Shown: in pieces, positions 1-10,600 of the stretch
Position numbering within the stretch: the stretch's first letter is position 1
How the letters are laid out: every line of letters starts with the position of its first letter
DNA from: Fidelibacterota bacterium
Lineage (GTDB): Bacteria > Pseudomonadota > Alphaproteobacteria > Rhodospirillales > Rhodospirillaceae
NCBI GenBank assembly: GCA_947472795.1
Contig: CANJBL010000001.1
Coordinates: forward strand, 1-64,000
Direction of reading: 5' to 3'
DNA: 64,000 bases
Position numbers and translations under genes: made by a program
The notes under the pieces: model-generated
What the model was told of the DNA's origin: nothing
The model's database searches: none
Seen by the model: the letters and a program-made list of their open reading frames with translations, nothing else

Positions 1-25
1 GCTCAGCAGGCGCCTTCGTGGTCAT

Positions 26-76
26 GGGTTTTGATCTCATCTTCGTTCCTCCGTCACTGCGATGAGACCAAAACCC
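26..76 (-). repeat. Inverted repeat / hairpin beyond the guaA stop
   Basis: Two 16-base arms (26-41 and 61-76) are complementary apart from one position, separated by 19 bases. On the minus strand the odd position becomes a G:U pair, so the hairpin folds best in RNA read from the guaA strand, about 105 bases after the guaA stop. There is no T-run after it, so it is not a textbook terminator; it may protect the 3' end or be a dispersed palindrome. Confidence 0.35.
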
Positions 77-181
77 TCCTTAACTCACCACCCCAATTCG
101 GTCCCATAGGCGCTGACGCCGTACAAGCACCGCCAGAGGGTGCCCCGCGCAGGACGACGAAGCGAAGCCCTGCTGCACCTC

Positions 182-1759
182 TCACTCCCACTCAATCGTC
201 CCAGGCGGCTTTGACGTCACATCGTAGGTGACGCGGTTGACGCCCTTCACCTCGTTGATGATGCGGTTGGCCACGCGGCCCAGGAAGGTCATGTCGTAGG
301 GGTAGAAGTCGGCGGTCATGCCATCGGTTGAGGTGACGGCGCGCAGGGCAACAGCGTAATCATAGGTGCGGCCGTCGCCCATGACGCCAACGGTGCGCAC
401 AGGCAGCAGCACGGCGAAGGCCTGCCAGATGGCGTCGTATAGCCCAGCGTTCCTGATCTCTTCGAGGTAGATCGCATCGGTCTTGCGCAGAATGTCGAGG
501 CGCTCGCGCGTGATCTCCTGCCCAGGAATACGAATAGCGAGGCCAGGACCCGGGAACGGGTGGCGGCCCACCATCTCCTCGGGCAGGCCCAGCTCGCGGC
601 CCAGCTCGCGCACTTCGTCCTTGAAGAGTTCGCGCAAGGGTTCCACCAGCTTCATGTTCATGCGCGCGGGCAAGCCGCCGACGTTGTGGTGGGATTTGAT
701 GGTGACGCTGGGCCCGCCGTGGAAGGAGACGGACTCGATGACATCCGGGTACAGCGTGCCTTGGGCGAGGAAATCGGCGCCGCCGATTTTCTTGGCCTCT
801 TCCTCGAAGACGTCGATGAAGGTGGCGCCAATGGTCTTGCGCTTCTTTTCCGGGTCAATCTCCCCCGCAAGTTTTCCGAGGAACATGTCGGAGGCATCGC
901 GCGCGATGAGGCGCACGTTGAAGCGGTCGCGGAAGACCTTCACGACCTGCTCGGTCTCGCCCATGCGCATGAGGCCGTGATCGACCAGAACGCAGGTGAG
1001 CTGATCGCCGATGGCTTCGTGGATAAGGGCCGCGACAACGGAAGAGTCCACGCCGCCGGAAAGCCCGCAGATGACTTTGCCTTTGCCCACCTGCTTGCGG
1101 ATGGCGTCAACGGCCTGAGCGCGGAAGGCGCCCATGGTCCAATTGCCTGTGCAGCCGCAGATGCCCAGCACGAACTGGCGATAGAGTTCCTTGCCGTGGG
1201 GGGTATGCACCACTTCGGGGTGGAACTGCACGCCGTAGAATTTACGGGCCTCGTCGGCGATGGCGGCGAAGGGAGCCCCTTCGCTTGTGCCCACGACCTT
1301 AAAGCCGGGCGGAAGGGATACGACGCGGTCGCCGTGACTCATCCACACCTGTTCGCGGGCCCCGGCTTTCCACTTGTCCGTGGTGCCGGCGAAAAGCGCG
1401 CAGGAGTCTTTGACGTCGACAAAGGCGCGGCCGAACTCGCGGTGGTCATGGCTTTCCACCTTGCCGCCCAACTGCGCCACCATGGTCTGCTCGCCGTAGC
1501 AGATGCCGAGCACGGGCAGGCCCATGGTGAAGAGAGCGTCAGGCGCGCGCGGCGTGTCGATATCGAGCACCGAAGCAGGCCCGCCGGAGAGGATGACGCC
1601 CTTGGGTGCGAAGGCCTTGATGCTGGCCTCGGAGACCTTGTTGAAGGGGTGGATTTCGCAATAGACGCCGATCTCTCTCACCCTTCTTGCAATGAGCTGG
1701 GTGACCTGGGAGCCGAAGTCGATGATGAGAATGCGGTCTGGGGTCTGGGCGGTCATCAA
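182..1759 (-). CDS. guaA: GMP synthase (glutamine-hydrolysing)
   Basis: Converts XMP, ATP and glutamine to GMP, the last step of guanine nucleotide synthesis, in the cytosol. The 525-residue length is normal for the family. The class I glutamine amidotransferase domain comes first, with its nucleophile Cys87 in GICYGEQ and the His180-Pro-Glu182 pair. The ATP-pyrophosphatase domain follows with the P-loop SGGVDSS at 234-240, and the C-terminal dimerisation domain ends in the usual PPGTIEWE. The partner gene guaB lies about 2 kb upstream on the same strand, with a methyltransferase gene between, an order often seen in alphaproteobacteria. A palindromic repeat sits in the gap upstream, so independent transcription is possible. 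Confidence 0.98.
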   Translation of the reverse strand: MMTAQTPDRILIIDFGSQVTQLIARRVREIGVYCEIHPFNKVSEASIKAFAPKGVILSGGPASVLDIDTPRAPDALFTMGLPVLGICYGEQTMVAQLGGKVESHDHREFGRAFVDVKDSCALFAGTTDKWKAGAREQVWMSHGDRVVSLPPGFKVVGTSEGAPFAAIADEARKFYGVQFHPEVVHTPHGKELYRQFVLGICGCTGNWTMGAFRAQAVDAIRKQVGKGKVICGLSGGVDSSVVAALIHEAIGDQLTCVLVDHGLMRMGETEQVVKVFRDRFNVRLIARDASDMFLGKLAGEIDPEKKRKTIGATFIDVFEEEAKKIGGADFLAQGTLYPDVIESVSFHGGPSVTIKSHHNVGGLPARMNMKLVEPLRELFKDEVRELGRELGLPEEMVGRHPFPGPGLAIRIPGQEITRERLDILRKTDAIYLEEIRNAGLYDAIWQAFAVLLPVRTVGVMGDGRTYDYAVALRAVTSTDGMTADFYPYDMTFLGRVANRIINEVKGVNRVTYDVTSKPPGTIEWE

Positions 1760-1786
1760 AAACCTTCAAACGATGCGCGGATAAGA

Positions 1787-1899
1787 CCCCCTCACCCCAA
1801 CCCTCTCCCCACGCGCGGTAAACGCGCGTGAAGGTAAGTATAGACCGGCCTTCGGCCGGGTGGGGAGAGGGTGCTGAGCGAAGCGAGGCGGTGAGGGGG
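1787..1899. repeat. Intergenic palindromic repeat element between guaA and the rsmB-like gene
   Basis: A C-rich arm at 1787-1811 (CCCCTCACCCCAACCCTCTC then CCCA) is answered by a G-rich arm within 1861-1899 (TGGGGAGAGGGTG ... GGTGAGGGGG). A second short palindrome around 1810-1860 lies inside (ACGCGCGG/CGCGCG and CCGGCCTTCGGCCGG). The whole unit can form a long branched hairpin. This CCCTCACCC...GGGTGAGGG design is a common dispersed intergenic element in alphaproteobacteria, as far as I recall. It occupies almost the entire gap between the two genes. Confidence 0.6.
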
Positions 1900-1926
1900 A
1901 AATATGCCGCAAAGGGAGGTGGGCGG

Positions 1927-3219
1927 TCATGGATTTACGCGTTCCAACACGGCCACAAAGAACCCGTCGGTGGCGGTGCGGGCGGGGCTGAGGGTGAGAA
2001 CGTCAGCGGTTGTGGGGCAATCGCCGGGAAGTGCGCTTTTCCACACGTCGGCGATGGGGATGAGTTTGAACCCGGCGTGGCGCGTGAGGAACGCCGTCAC
2101 ACGGTCTTGGTTTTCTTCGGGCAATTGCGAGCAGGTGGCATAGATGAGCCGCCCGCCCAGCTTCACCAAGGGCGCGCCCTGGTCCAGCACGCCGTCTTGG
2201 GTGGCGCGCAGGCTCTCGAGGTTCTCGGGCTTCAGATGCCAGCGGGCATCGGGGTTGCGGCGCCAGGCGCCCGTGCCAGAGCAGGGCGCATCCACCAGCA
2301 CGCGGTCGAAGGTGCCGGCCTGGCGCTTGATCCACTTGTCGTTGTCTTCCAGCACCCGCAGCGTGGCGTTGTGCACGCCCGCACGGCGCAGACGGAGTTT
2401 TGAACGCTCCAGCCGCCCGACAGAGACATCGCAGGCGATGATCCGGCCCTTGTTCTGCATGGTGGCGGCGACAGCCAGGGTTTTACCGCCCGCACCCGCG
2501 CACAGATCCATCACATTCATACCCGGCTGGGCATCGATGAGCTGCGCGCAGAGCTGCGAGGCTTCGTCCTGCACTTCGAAGAGGCCATCGCGGAAGCCAG
2601 CGTGATCGCCGAGGCTGATGCGCGCAGGCAGGCGCACACCGATGGGCGACAATGGCGTGGGCGTGGCGTCGAGACCTTCGTCTTTCAGATTGGCGAGAAC
2701 CTGCTCGCGGCTGGCCTTCAGCGTGTTGACGCGCAAGTCCAGCGGCGCTTCGACGCCGAGGGCGCCCAGTTCCTTGTCGGCCTCCGCGCCGAAAGCTTCG
2801 TCGAACTTCTGCAAGAGCCACCAGGGCAGCTCGAGCTTTGCCTCGCGCGGCATGGCTGCGGTATCGCGTGTGGCGGCGCGCTCAACCAGGCGCTTCTCGT
2901 TGGCGGCCATAGGCGACGGGCCGTTCTTCGCGCCGGAATAAAGACCAGCCACGTGGTCCACCGATTTGCCTTCGCCGCGCACGAGGTTGGCGGCGATCAA
3001 CAAACGGCCCGAGGGGTGATCGACACCCAGCGACCAGCCCAGGCGCGCGCGGTGACGCAAGGTGCGCCACACCTGATCGGACACGGACCGCCGGTCGCCG
3101 GCGCCAATGAAACGCCGGGTGCGGAAGTAAGCAGAGATCACGCCGTCGGCGGGACGGTCGGTTCCCAGCACTTCGTCGAGCAGTTCGATGGAGGCTTGCA
3201 AGCGTGCGGCGGGGGTCAT
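1927..3219 (-). CDS. RsmB/NOP-family RNA (cytosine-5) methyltransferase
   Basis: Predicted S-adenosylmethionine-dependent methyltransferase that makes 5-methylcytosine in RNA, probably 16S rRNA. The SAM-binding motif DLCAGAGGKT lies at 238-247. Both cysteines of the family mechanism are visible: the nucleophile Cys363 in ATCS and the release cysteine Cys313 in APCSGTG. The first ~150 residues match the helical NusB/RsmB-type N-terminal region in position but are divergent. At 430 residues it is a usual length. It sits between guaB and guaA on their strand. The exact target base cannot be read from sequence, so rsmB is not assigned firmly. Confidence 0.9.
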   Translation of the reverse strand: MTPAARLQASIELLDEVLGTDRPADGVISAYFRTRRFIGAGDRRSVSDQVWRTLRHRARLGWSLGVDHPSGRLLIAANLVRGEGKSVDHVAGLYSGAKNGPSPMAANEKRLVERAATRDTAAMPREAKLELPWWLLQKFDEAFGAEADKELGALGVEAPLDLRVNTLKASREQVLANLKDEGLDATPTPLSPIGVRLPARISLGDHAGFRDGLFEVQDEASQLCAQLIDAQPGMNVMDLCAGAGGKTLAVAATMQNKGRIIACDVSVGRLERSKLRLRRAGVHNATLRVLEDNDKWIKRQAGTFDRVLVDAPCSGTGAWRRNPDARWHLKPENLESLRATQDGVLDQGAPLVKLGGRLIYATCSQLPEENQDRVTAFLTRHAGFKLIPIADVWKSALPGDCPTTADVLTLSPARTATDGFFVAVLERVNP

Positions 3220-3755
3220 GTCACACCGATGTCATCCTGGGCCTTGCGCCCAGGATCCAGGGTTACTGCATGCAGTATTTGCGGCAACGTCGATACGGGT
3301 AACGAAATGCAGGACTTCGTTACTCTGGGTCCTGGGAATAAATCCCAGTACGACGTCTGAGCGTAGCCGGGATGACGGTTAGTGTTTTTGAGGCGCGCAG
3401 CGGGGGTCATGTCACACCGATGTCATCCTGGGCCTTGCGCCCAGGATCCAGGGTTACTGCATGCAGTATTTGCGGCAACGTCGATACGGATAACGAAATG
3501 CAGGACTTCGTTACTCTGGATCCCGGATCTGCGGCGCGCTGATGCGCGCCTCGTCCGGGATGACGGTTGGTGTTTGTGAGACGGGCGGGGGTCAATGTCA
3601 CACCGATGTCATCCTGGGCCTTGTGCCCAGGATCCAGGGTTACTGCATGCCGGGTTTGCGGCAACGTCGATACGGGTAACGAAATGCAGGACTTCGTTAC
3701 CCTGGGTCCTGGGAATAAATCCCAGGACGACGTCTGAGCGTAGCCGGGATGACGA
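3215..3755. repeat. Three tandem copies of a ~165 bp intergenic element
   Basis: Copies lie at about 3215-3380, 3406-3567 and 3591-3755, period about 185-191 bp. Each opens with GTCATGTCACACCGATGTCA, a CCTGGGCCTTG-GCCCAGGATCC palindrome and a GTTACTGCATGC stretch. Each holds an internal inverted pair (GGTAACGAAATGC / GACTTCGTTAC) and closes with CCGGGATGACG, which is complementary to the GTCATCC opening. Copies 1 and 3 share the same right half (CTGGGTCCTGGGAATAAATC); copy 2 has a different right half (GCGGCGCGCTGATGCGCGCC), so the ends vary in a modular way. They fill the guaB to rsmB-like gap; I see no gene in this 590-base stretch. Confidence 0.85.
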
Positions 3756-3812
3756 TGAGAGTTTGTGGAGAGAGCGGGAGTCATGGTGATACCCGCAGAT
3801 GCGGCCCGAAGA

Positions 3813-5342
<1,530 letters not shown>

Positions 5343-5400
5343 TTATGCCACGATTCATATGGGGTGACAAGGCCAGTGCGCCAGGGCCTGATATGCGAAA

Positions 5401-6126
5401 TCAGCCTTTAAAATCAGTGCCGATCACATAAACCTCGGCCGAGTCCTTACGGCTGGCGGGGGGCTTGGCGTGGCGCACGGTGCCGCAGCGCGCCTTGATC
5501 TGTTTCAGAAGGCTGGCCTCGGTGCCGCCCTGGAAGACCTTGCAGATGAACGCGCCGCCGGGCGCCAGGACCTCTTCGGCGAAGGCCCAGGCGGTTTCGG
5601 CCAGGGCCATGATGCGGATGTGGTCGGTGGCGCCGTGGCCCGTGGTGGGGGAGGCCATGTCCGACAGCACCAGGTCGGCCTTGCCGCCCAGAGCTTCTCT
5701 CAAAACGTCCGGCGCCGTGGGGTCGAGGAAGTCGAGCACGATGCAGGTGGCGCCTATCACCGGAGCCCATTCGTTGATGTCGAGGCCCACCACCGTGCCG
5801 CCGCCGGGCTTGCCGGCCTGCACACGCTCCACAGCCACTTGCGTCCAGCCGCCAGGCGCTGCCCCCAGATCGATCACCTTCTTGCCGCGTGCGAGCACAT
5901 GAAAGCGGTCGTCGAGTTCCATGAGCTTGAAGGCCGCGCGGCTGCGCCAGCCTTGCGCCTTGGCCTGGGCGACATAAGGATCGTTCAACTGGCGCTGCAA
6001 CCACGCTTGTGAACTGGTGCGCCGGCCGCGCGCGGTTTTCACGCGCACGTGCAGACCGCGCCCGCTGCCGGGTGTCAGGGCAGAACTCGGTTTCTTTCCC
6101 TTGGGGCCGCGCTTGGTCGTCGTCAT
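5401..6126 (-). CDS. rlmE: 23S rRNA (uridine 2'-O) methyltransferase RlmE (FtsJ/RrmJ)
   Basis: Methylates the 2'-OH of a uridine in the A-loop of 23S rRNA (U2552 in E. coli). The SAM-binding motif IDLGAAPGGW is at 85-94. The K-D-K-E catalytic tetrad is intact and correctly spaced: Lys67, Asp156, Lys196 and Glu231. A basic N-terminal tail of about 40 residues precedes the fold, as is common in alphaproteobacterial members. It follows ppx/gppA by about 50 bases on the same strand, so the two may be co-transcribed. Confidence 0.96.
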   Translation of the reverse strand: MTTTKRGPKGKKPSSALTPGSGRGLHVRVKTARGRRTSSQAWLQRQLNDPYVAQAKAQGWRSRAAFKLMELDDRFHVLARGKKVIDLGAAPGGWTQVAVERVQAGKPGGGTVVGLDINEWAPVIGATCIVLDFLDPTAPDVLREALGGKADLVLSDMASPTTGHGATDHIRIMALAETAWAFAEEVLAPGGAFICKVFQGGTEASLLKQIKARCGTVRHAKPPASRKDSAEVYVIGTDFKG

Positions 6127-6175
6127 TGAGACGAGGTGCTCGTGGCAGATAAAATTTTCATGGGAACAATATTTT

Positions 6176-7348
6176 TCACGAGGGGCGAAGCGGCGCGTGC
6201 GCCGGCACTTCGTGCATGCGCCCGGGTTTGACTTGCAGCGTGGCGGGATGAATCAGGTCCATGAGCAGGCCCTCGCGCAAACCACGGTCCGCGACCCTGA
6301 GCCGGCCCACGGGCCACATGCGGCAGATGGCTTCAAGAATGGCGCACCCGGCGAGCATAAGATCGGCACGCTGCCAACCGATGCAAGGCTCGGCGGCGCG
6401 CTGCTGGAGGGTCTTGTTGCAAAGCGACTTGCTGGTGGCGTGCAGGGCTTCAAAGTCGAGCGTGAGGCCATCAACCGCTGCGCGGTCGTAGCGCTCGAGC
6501 CCCAAATGCAAGCCGCCCAGTGTGGTGACAGTGCCCGACGTGCCGATCATCTGCACCACGCCGCTCGCGATCTTATCGCGGATGGCGTGAACAGCTTCGA
6601 AGGACTCCAGCAATTTCTGCACCCGCTCGGCCACGGCCTGATAGGTGCGCCCGCAGAGATCGCCGCCGCCGCAATCTTCCGCGACCGTGACCACGCCCAT
6701 GGGCAGCGAGATGCAGCCTTCGACCGCGAGTGCGCGCTCGCTATTGATATGCACAAAGAGCACTTCGGTGGAGCCGCCGCCGATATCGAAGATGAGTGCG
6801 TACGGTGTCGCGAAGTCGAGCAGCGCGGCGCAGCCCTTGAGGGCCAGCGTGGCTTCCTCGTGCGCGCTGATGATCTCCAGCGAAAGGCCGGTCTCGCGCG
6901 TGACGCGGTCTAGAAATTCCGCGCAGTTGACCGCGCGGCGGCAAGCTTCCGTCGCCACCTGGCGCGAGGCACTCACACGACGGCGCTCCATTTTGTCGGC
7001 GCAACACTTCAAGGCATCGATGGTGCGGTCCATGGCATCCGTGGACAGGCGGCCCGAGCCGCTGACACCTTCCCCCAAACGCGTGATGCGCGAGAAGGAA
7101 TCGATGACACGGAAATCGTTGCGCGCACGCGGGTTGTTGGCAAGGCTCTGGTCGGGGCGCGCCACCAGCATGCGGCAATTGTTGGTGCCGAGATCGATAG
7201 CGGCATAGATCGAGCCGGTGCTGCACGGCGGCGGACTGGCGCAAGGTTGCGCCACAGAGGCGGGGCCGCCGACCCCTTGCGGGATCGTGGCGGACAGCCC
7301 ACCGGTGACAGGGCCGTTCTCCTGGCCAGATCGTCGGTCGTTCGTCAT
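6176..7348 (-). CDS. Ppx/GppA family exopolyphosphatase / pppGpp phosphohydrolase
   Basis: Member of the ASKHA phosphatase family that cleaves polyphosphate or pppGpp; sequence cannot separate the two. The phosphate-1 motif AAIDLGTNNCRM and the phosphate-2 region IFDIGGGSTE are clear, and the acidic and glycine-rich motifs of the actin-like fold follow. I chose the ATG at 7348 (MTNDRRSG) because GGAAAGGGTGAG lies just upstream; an in-frame start 18 codons earlier adds an unconserved basic stretch. The next gene downstream on the same strand is rlmE, a pairing seen in several alphaproteobacteria. Confidence 0.9.
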   Translation of the reverse strand: MTNDRRSGQENGPVTGGLSATIPQGVGGPASVAQPCASPPPCSTGSIYAAIDLGTNNCRMLVARPDQSLANNPRARNDFRVIDSFSRITRLGEGVSGSGRLSTDAMDRTIDALKCCADKMERRRVSASRQVATEACRRAVNCAEFLDRVTRETGLSLEIISAHEEATLALKGCAALLDFATPYALIFDIGGGSTEVLFVHINSERALAVEGCISLPMGVVTVAEDCGGGDLCGRTYQAVAERVQKLLESFEAVHAIRDKIASGVVQMIGTSGTVTTLGGLHLGLERYDRAAVDGLTLDFEALHATSKSLCNKTLQQRAAEPCIGWQRADLMLAGCAILEAICRMWPVGRLRVADRGLREGLLMDLIHPATLQVKPGRMHEVPAHAPLRPS

Positions 7349-7590
7349 CTCACCCTTTCCAGAAGGCCACAGCGCCCGGCGCCAGCGGCTTTCGGCTCGC
7401 AATTCGAAGGTTTCTACGTGTGGTCATGCTATCGGCTTCCCCCCATGAGGAAAAGGGCCCCGGCATTCGCTAAAAAAGCGGCAGAGAACCCGGAAAAACC
7501 TTGAATCAGGCGCGGGTTTCGACAAGTATCCCGGCCTTCCACGTCCCGGGCTCCTCTCTTATTGTATATAGTGAGAGACGGCCCGCTTGG

Positions 7591-7664
7591 TGGGGGATCG
7601 TCTAACGGTAGGACCGCGGACTCTGACTCCGCTAGTCTAGGTTCGAATCCTAGTCCCCCAGCCA
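7591..7664 (+). tRNA. tRNA-Gln (anticodon CUG), CCA encoded
   Basis: A complete cloverleaf can be drawn: acceptor TGGGGGA/TCCCCCA, D-stem GTC/GAC, anticodon stem GCGGA/TCCGC with loop CTCTGAC (anticodon CTG at positions 34-36), T-stem CTAGG/CCTAG with loop TTCGAAT, discriminator G and an encoded CCA. The 71-base body plus CCA ends at 7664. It reads CAG codons. Its last 24 bases are duplicated at 12836-12859, marking it as the integration target of the island that follows. Confidence 0.97.
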
Positions 7665-7766
7665 GCATTTTCCTTCTCCCGAGCCACTCACGATGGACGC
7701 GCAGAAACAGGGCGTTCTGCGGGCATTTCTGCATATAATTTTGCTCGGATAATTCTCCGGGAGGCC

Positions 7767-8012
7767 GTCATCCGCATTTCCGCGGCATGAGCCCCTGTTT
7801 TTCTCCGGAGCTGGTTTTGGCACTCGCGTTCTCAGCATTTTCGTCGGCTAAATTTGAGGTCGAATTCGCGAGTTGTTGCAGAGCAACACCACTACCCGCC
7901 AAGCGAGAGCTTCGGTTCAAGTCGGTGTTCTCTCTTATATATGCGAGTGGCGGAGAGAAACTCCGCGTCAGACTGCCCGCTAGTGCGAGTCCGAATCCGG
8001 GTGGGACAGCCA
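7767..8012 (+). repeat. Left flanking repeat of the island, ending in a degenerate tRNA-Gln 3' half
   Basis: This ~246-base segment is an imperfect direct repeat of 12620-12859. Both start at CGTCATCCGCATTTC, share TTGGCACTCGC and TTCTCAGCA, then GCGAGTGGCGGAGAGAAA, and end in a 42-base block GACTGCCCGCTAGTGC...AGCCA. The final block resembles the tRNA-Gln 3' half (GACTCCGCTAGT...), but in this copy the terminal part reads GTCCGAATCCGGGTGGGACA then GCCA, so it is decayed. It looks like an older attachment remnant. Short open frames crossing it on the minus strand are tRNA-like shadows, not genes. Confidence 0.65.
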
Positions 8013-8312
8013 ACTTTCCAAAGTCCTGAGAATTCAACGCGTCCCGCGCAATACAGTTCGGTGAGACATAGCGACGGCGTAGCAGATATGCGTGAGGACC
8101 CTTTATTCACAAGCGGGTACCGGGACGTCGCCGGCGACGCAAGGTATAGGGCGCATTCGCTCCTCGCGTGCAAACAACTGGACGATCAAATTTACCAGCG
8201 ACAGACTCATGGCCAATTTTGGCGAGGAAGAGCTCATCGAATACGTTCAGTCGTACGTCCGCAGTCAAGGGATTAACTGGAAGTCGGAATGCGCCGCATG
8301 GGTGCCCGCAAT
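8013..8312. other. Intergenic stretch, nothing firm
   Basis: About 300 bases between the left repeat and the flippase stop. A plus-strand frame (8092-8316) ends in a plausible but unrecognised peptide with an acidic helix-like stretch and could be a remnant 3' end; it overlaps the flippase stop codon. I see no RBS, promoter or family similarity that would support calling it. Confidence 0.3.
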
Positions 8313-9617
8313 CTAAACCGGCGGAGTAGCGAGCGTCGGCTGCGGATACAGCATCGGCCAGCATACCCGTAGGCGATATAGGTTTCCGATCAGCGCAGCC
8401 GTGACCGAGATTAAGGCAATGCCTTCGATCCCGCGCGAATTTCCAATCACCGTCACGGCAACTAAGTAAACGACCAGCGTTGCAACCGAGGCCGCAGGAT
8501 TTATCGCCGGACGGGCGACAACCAACGGCAAACTCGAAAGCGCGAGAATATCGTTCACGAGCGTGCCGACCGCCAGAATCGCAAGCACCATTGCGGCCGG
8601 GCCAAAGCCCTTGCCGAACAGCTCTAACAGCCACGATCCACCGGCGATAAACAAGAGGACGAGGAAACCCTCCAACGCAGTTTGACGCGCCGCGACCGAT
8701 GCCAGCGCTGCTCGGACGCGCTTAAAATCGCCGCGATTCATGGCATGGGACACTACGGGCATCGCGATGGGGACGAAACTCTTGCCGACTTTGTCGGGCA
8801 AAGTAATGAACTGTTGCGCCATGCCGTAGAGGCCGACCTGGCCAGCCGAAAAAAAGTGCCCGATCACGAACATGTCGAGCCGTCCCATCAAAATAGCTAG
8901 GAGATCGAATAGGCTGGTGCGTGAGGAGACCTTCGACATACTCCACATGCGTTTGAACTCGATTCGCCCCCATAGCTCCCGCAGACCGAACTGATCGCCA
9001 TATCCCCACGCGGCGGTCAGCGCCGCGGCAATCAGCGCTGCGGCATACGAAATCGCCAGACCCCATTCGATGACGCCGGCAAGATAAAGGCTTCCCGCAA
9101 CGATGATCTGTACGACCGGTTCGGCGACGCAGCGCGCCCATATGTCGTAGCCCAAACGCCGGTTGAAGAACGTCGCGGTCAGAAAAAGGTCGGTGATCAC
9201 ACTCACCGGCGCGATCCATGCGAGCAGCGCAAGTTTGCCTGCTCCTCCGGCGATGCCGAGCAGCGGTGCCAGAAAAGGCGCAAGCACGGTCAGCGCCAGA
9301 CTCAGGATGCAGGCTCCGCCAATCCCGATCAGGAGGGCGTGACGCACGGCGATTCCGACGTTGCCTTCGCTTTCTCCGCTTTCCTGCATAAAGGTGAACA
9401 GAGTGCGTTTGAAACCCAAGGTCGCCGCGGCGGCCAGAGTCTCCACGACGCTCGTACAAATGATGTATTCGCCATAAAGCGTAGGGCCGTACGCACGCCC
9501 CGCAATCAGCAGCATGGGCACCCGCGCACCGAGGCGCAGCAGCAGGCCGGAGATGTAAATCCAAGAACCACGCGAGATATGCCCGTGATCGGCCTCCGCC
9601 TGTGACATCGCGCTCAT
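8313..9617 (-). CDS. Oligosaccharide/lipid-linked flippase, Wzx-like (MOP superfamily)
   Basis: A 434-residue polytopic membrane protein with about 12 predicted hydrophobic segments spread evenly, as in Wzx/MurJ-type flippases that move lipid-linked saccharides across the inner membrane. The N-terminus (SRGSWIYISGLLLRLGARVP) and the charged cytoplasmic loop around KRMWSMSKVSSRTS fit the polysaccharide-biosynthesis flippase family. It is divergently transcribed from the CDP-alcohol phosphotransferase and lies in the tRNA-Gln island, so the cargo could be an inositol-containing lipid or glycolipid made by the neighbours. No polymerase or glycosyltransferase accompanies it, which is unusual for a Wzx system. 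The substrate is inference. Confidence 0.82.
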   Translation of the reverse strand: MSAMSQAEADHGHISRGSWIYISGLLLRLGARVPMLLIAGRAYGPTLYGEYIICTSVVETLAAAATLGFKRTLFTFMQESGESEGNVGIAVRHALLIGIGGACILSLALTVLAPFLAPLLGIAGGAGKLALLAWIAPVSVITDLFLTATFFNRRLGYDIWARCVAEPVVQIIVAGSLYLAGVIEWGLAISYAAALIAAALTAAWGYGDQFGLRELWGRIEFKRMWSMSKVSSRTSLFDLLAILMGRLDMFVIGHFFSAGQVGLYGMAQQFITLPDKVGKSFVPIAMPVVSHAMNRGDFKRVRAALASVAARQTALEGFLVLLFIAGGSWLLELFGKGFGPAAMVLAILAVGTLVNDILALSSLPLVVARPAINPAASVATLVVYLVAVTVIGNSRGIEGIALISVTAALIGNLYRLRVCWPMLYPQPTLATPPV

Positions 9618-9638
9618 TCTTTTGCTGCGCCTCGTCTC

Positions 9639-9680
9639 ATGATATTGCCGTTCCGTGTCAGTGCGGCCTGAGATATCATG
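9639..9680. promoter_or_regulatory. Inverted repeat in the divergent flippase / phosphotransferase promoter region
   Basis: CATGATAT at 9639-9646 and ATATCATG at 9673-9680 form a perfect 8-base inverted repeat with a 26-base spacer in the 127-base divergent intergenic region. Its place between two opposed starts makes it a candidate operator. No regulator gene is in the island. Confidence 0.3.
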
Positions 9681-9744
9681 CCCGCACCTGCGTGAGTAAA
9701 TCTACATTGCATTTAGAATCCATTTTTCAACCGAAATATTCAGC

Positions 9745-10596
9745 GTGACATCGGTCAATAACGACGTTCGCCGCAACCGGGAGATAGAGGAAGCTACCAA
9801 TCTCTATTTCATTCATCCCCTGAGCGCGCGTCTCGTGCCTTTGCTTGCGCGCGCCGGTGTGCATCCTAATACCGTTTCGATCGCAGGGGCCCTGTGCGGC
9901 ATTGCCGCGGGTATCGCATATTATAAGCATTTTATTTTTCTCGGCTTCGCGCTGATGATCGCGTGGCACATCTTCGACGGAGCGGACGGCCAGCTTGCCC
10001 GTTTGACCAACAAAACGTCGCCATCGGGCCAGGTTGTCGACGGTGCCTGCGACTACATTACCTTCGGTGCCATCTACCTCGCTATCGCGCTGACACTTCT
10101 GAACACTCACAAACTCTCGGTTTTAATTCTGGTCGTTGCGGCGGCGGCGAGCCATGCGGTTCAAGCGGCTGCTTTCGAGCATCAGCGGGAAGTGTATCTC
10201 TCATGGCGCAAAATGGAGTCGGCTTCCGTCGCGGATGTGACGGCACGCATGTCGTCTCCCGCAACTTTGGCGATGCGCTACTACGCCTGGATACAGCGGC
10301 CATTCCTATCGTTGCCGCCCGCGCTCAAGCACGATTTGATGGAGCGCGCGGGACGGAGTGAGGCGGCAGAAATCGGGGCGAAATACCGCGAGGTCTATCG
10401 TGGGTCGGTGAAGCTATGGTCCATTTTAAGCGCCAACAATCGCTCGATTGCAATTTTTATCGCGTTTCTGCTGAATTGGCCTGAAGGATATTTATGGCTT
10501 GAGGTCGTCGCCCTCAACTTGATGGTCGTTGGCCTCATGCGTATGAACGCCGCGTCGGGCAAGCGCTTAGCGGTACTTACCGGGGAGGCGGCGTAG
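9745..10596 (+). CDS. CDP-alcohol phosphotransferase (PI/DIPP-synthase-like)
   Basis: Integral membrane enzyme of the CDP-alcohol phosphatidyltransferase family, which joins an alcohol to the phosphate of a CDP-activated partner and releases CMP. The full catalytic signature is present: Asp78-Gly-Ala-Asp81-Gly, Ala85-Arg86, Gly95, Asp99 and Asp103, set between hydrophobic segments. About six membrane helices are visible over 283 residues. Start is a GTG at 9745. The neighbouring gene would supply CDP-inositol, so the likely reaction is transfer of phosphoinositol to inositol-phosphate, a diacylglycerol or an ether lipid. It converges tail-to-tail with the fusion gene with only 4 bases between stops. 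Acceptor specificity cannot be read. Confidence 0.88.
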   Translation: MTSVNNDVRRNREIEEATNLYFIHPLSARLVPLLARAGVHPNTVSIAGALCGIAAGIAYYKHFIFLGFALMIAWHIFDGADGQLARLTNKTSPSGQVVDGACDYITFGAIYLAIALTLLNTHKLSVLILVVAAAASHAVQAAAFEHQREVYLSWRKMESASVADVTARMSSPATLAMRYYAWIQRPFLSLPPALKHDLMERAGRSEAAEIGAKYREVYRGSVKLWSILSANNRSIAIFIAFLLNWPEGYLWLEVVALNLMVVGLMRMNAASGKRLAVLTGEAA

Positions 10597-10600
10597 ACTT

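Noticed and set aside
3215-3755. Possible CRISPR array
   Set aside because: The repeats are ~165 bp with ~25 bp between them, far too long for CRISPR repeats, and no cas gene is near.
7892-8173. Minus-strand frame with a CPTRIRTRTSG-like start
   Set aside because: This is the translation seen when a tRNA-like 3' end is read backwards; it lies on the degenerate att repeat.
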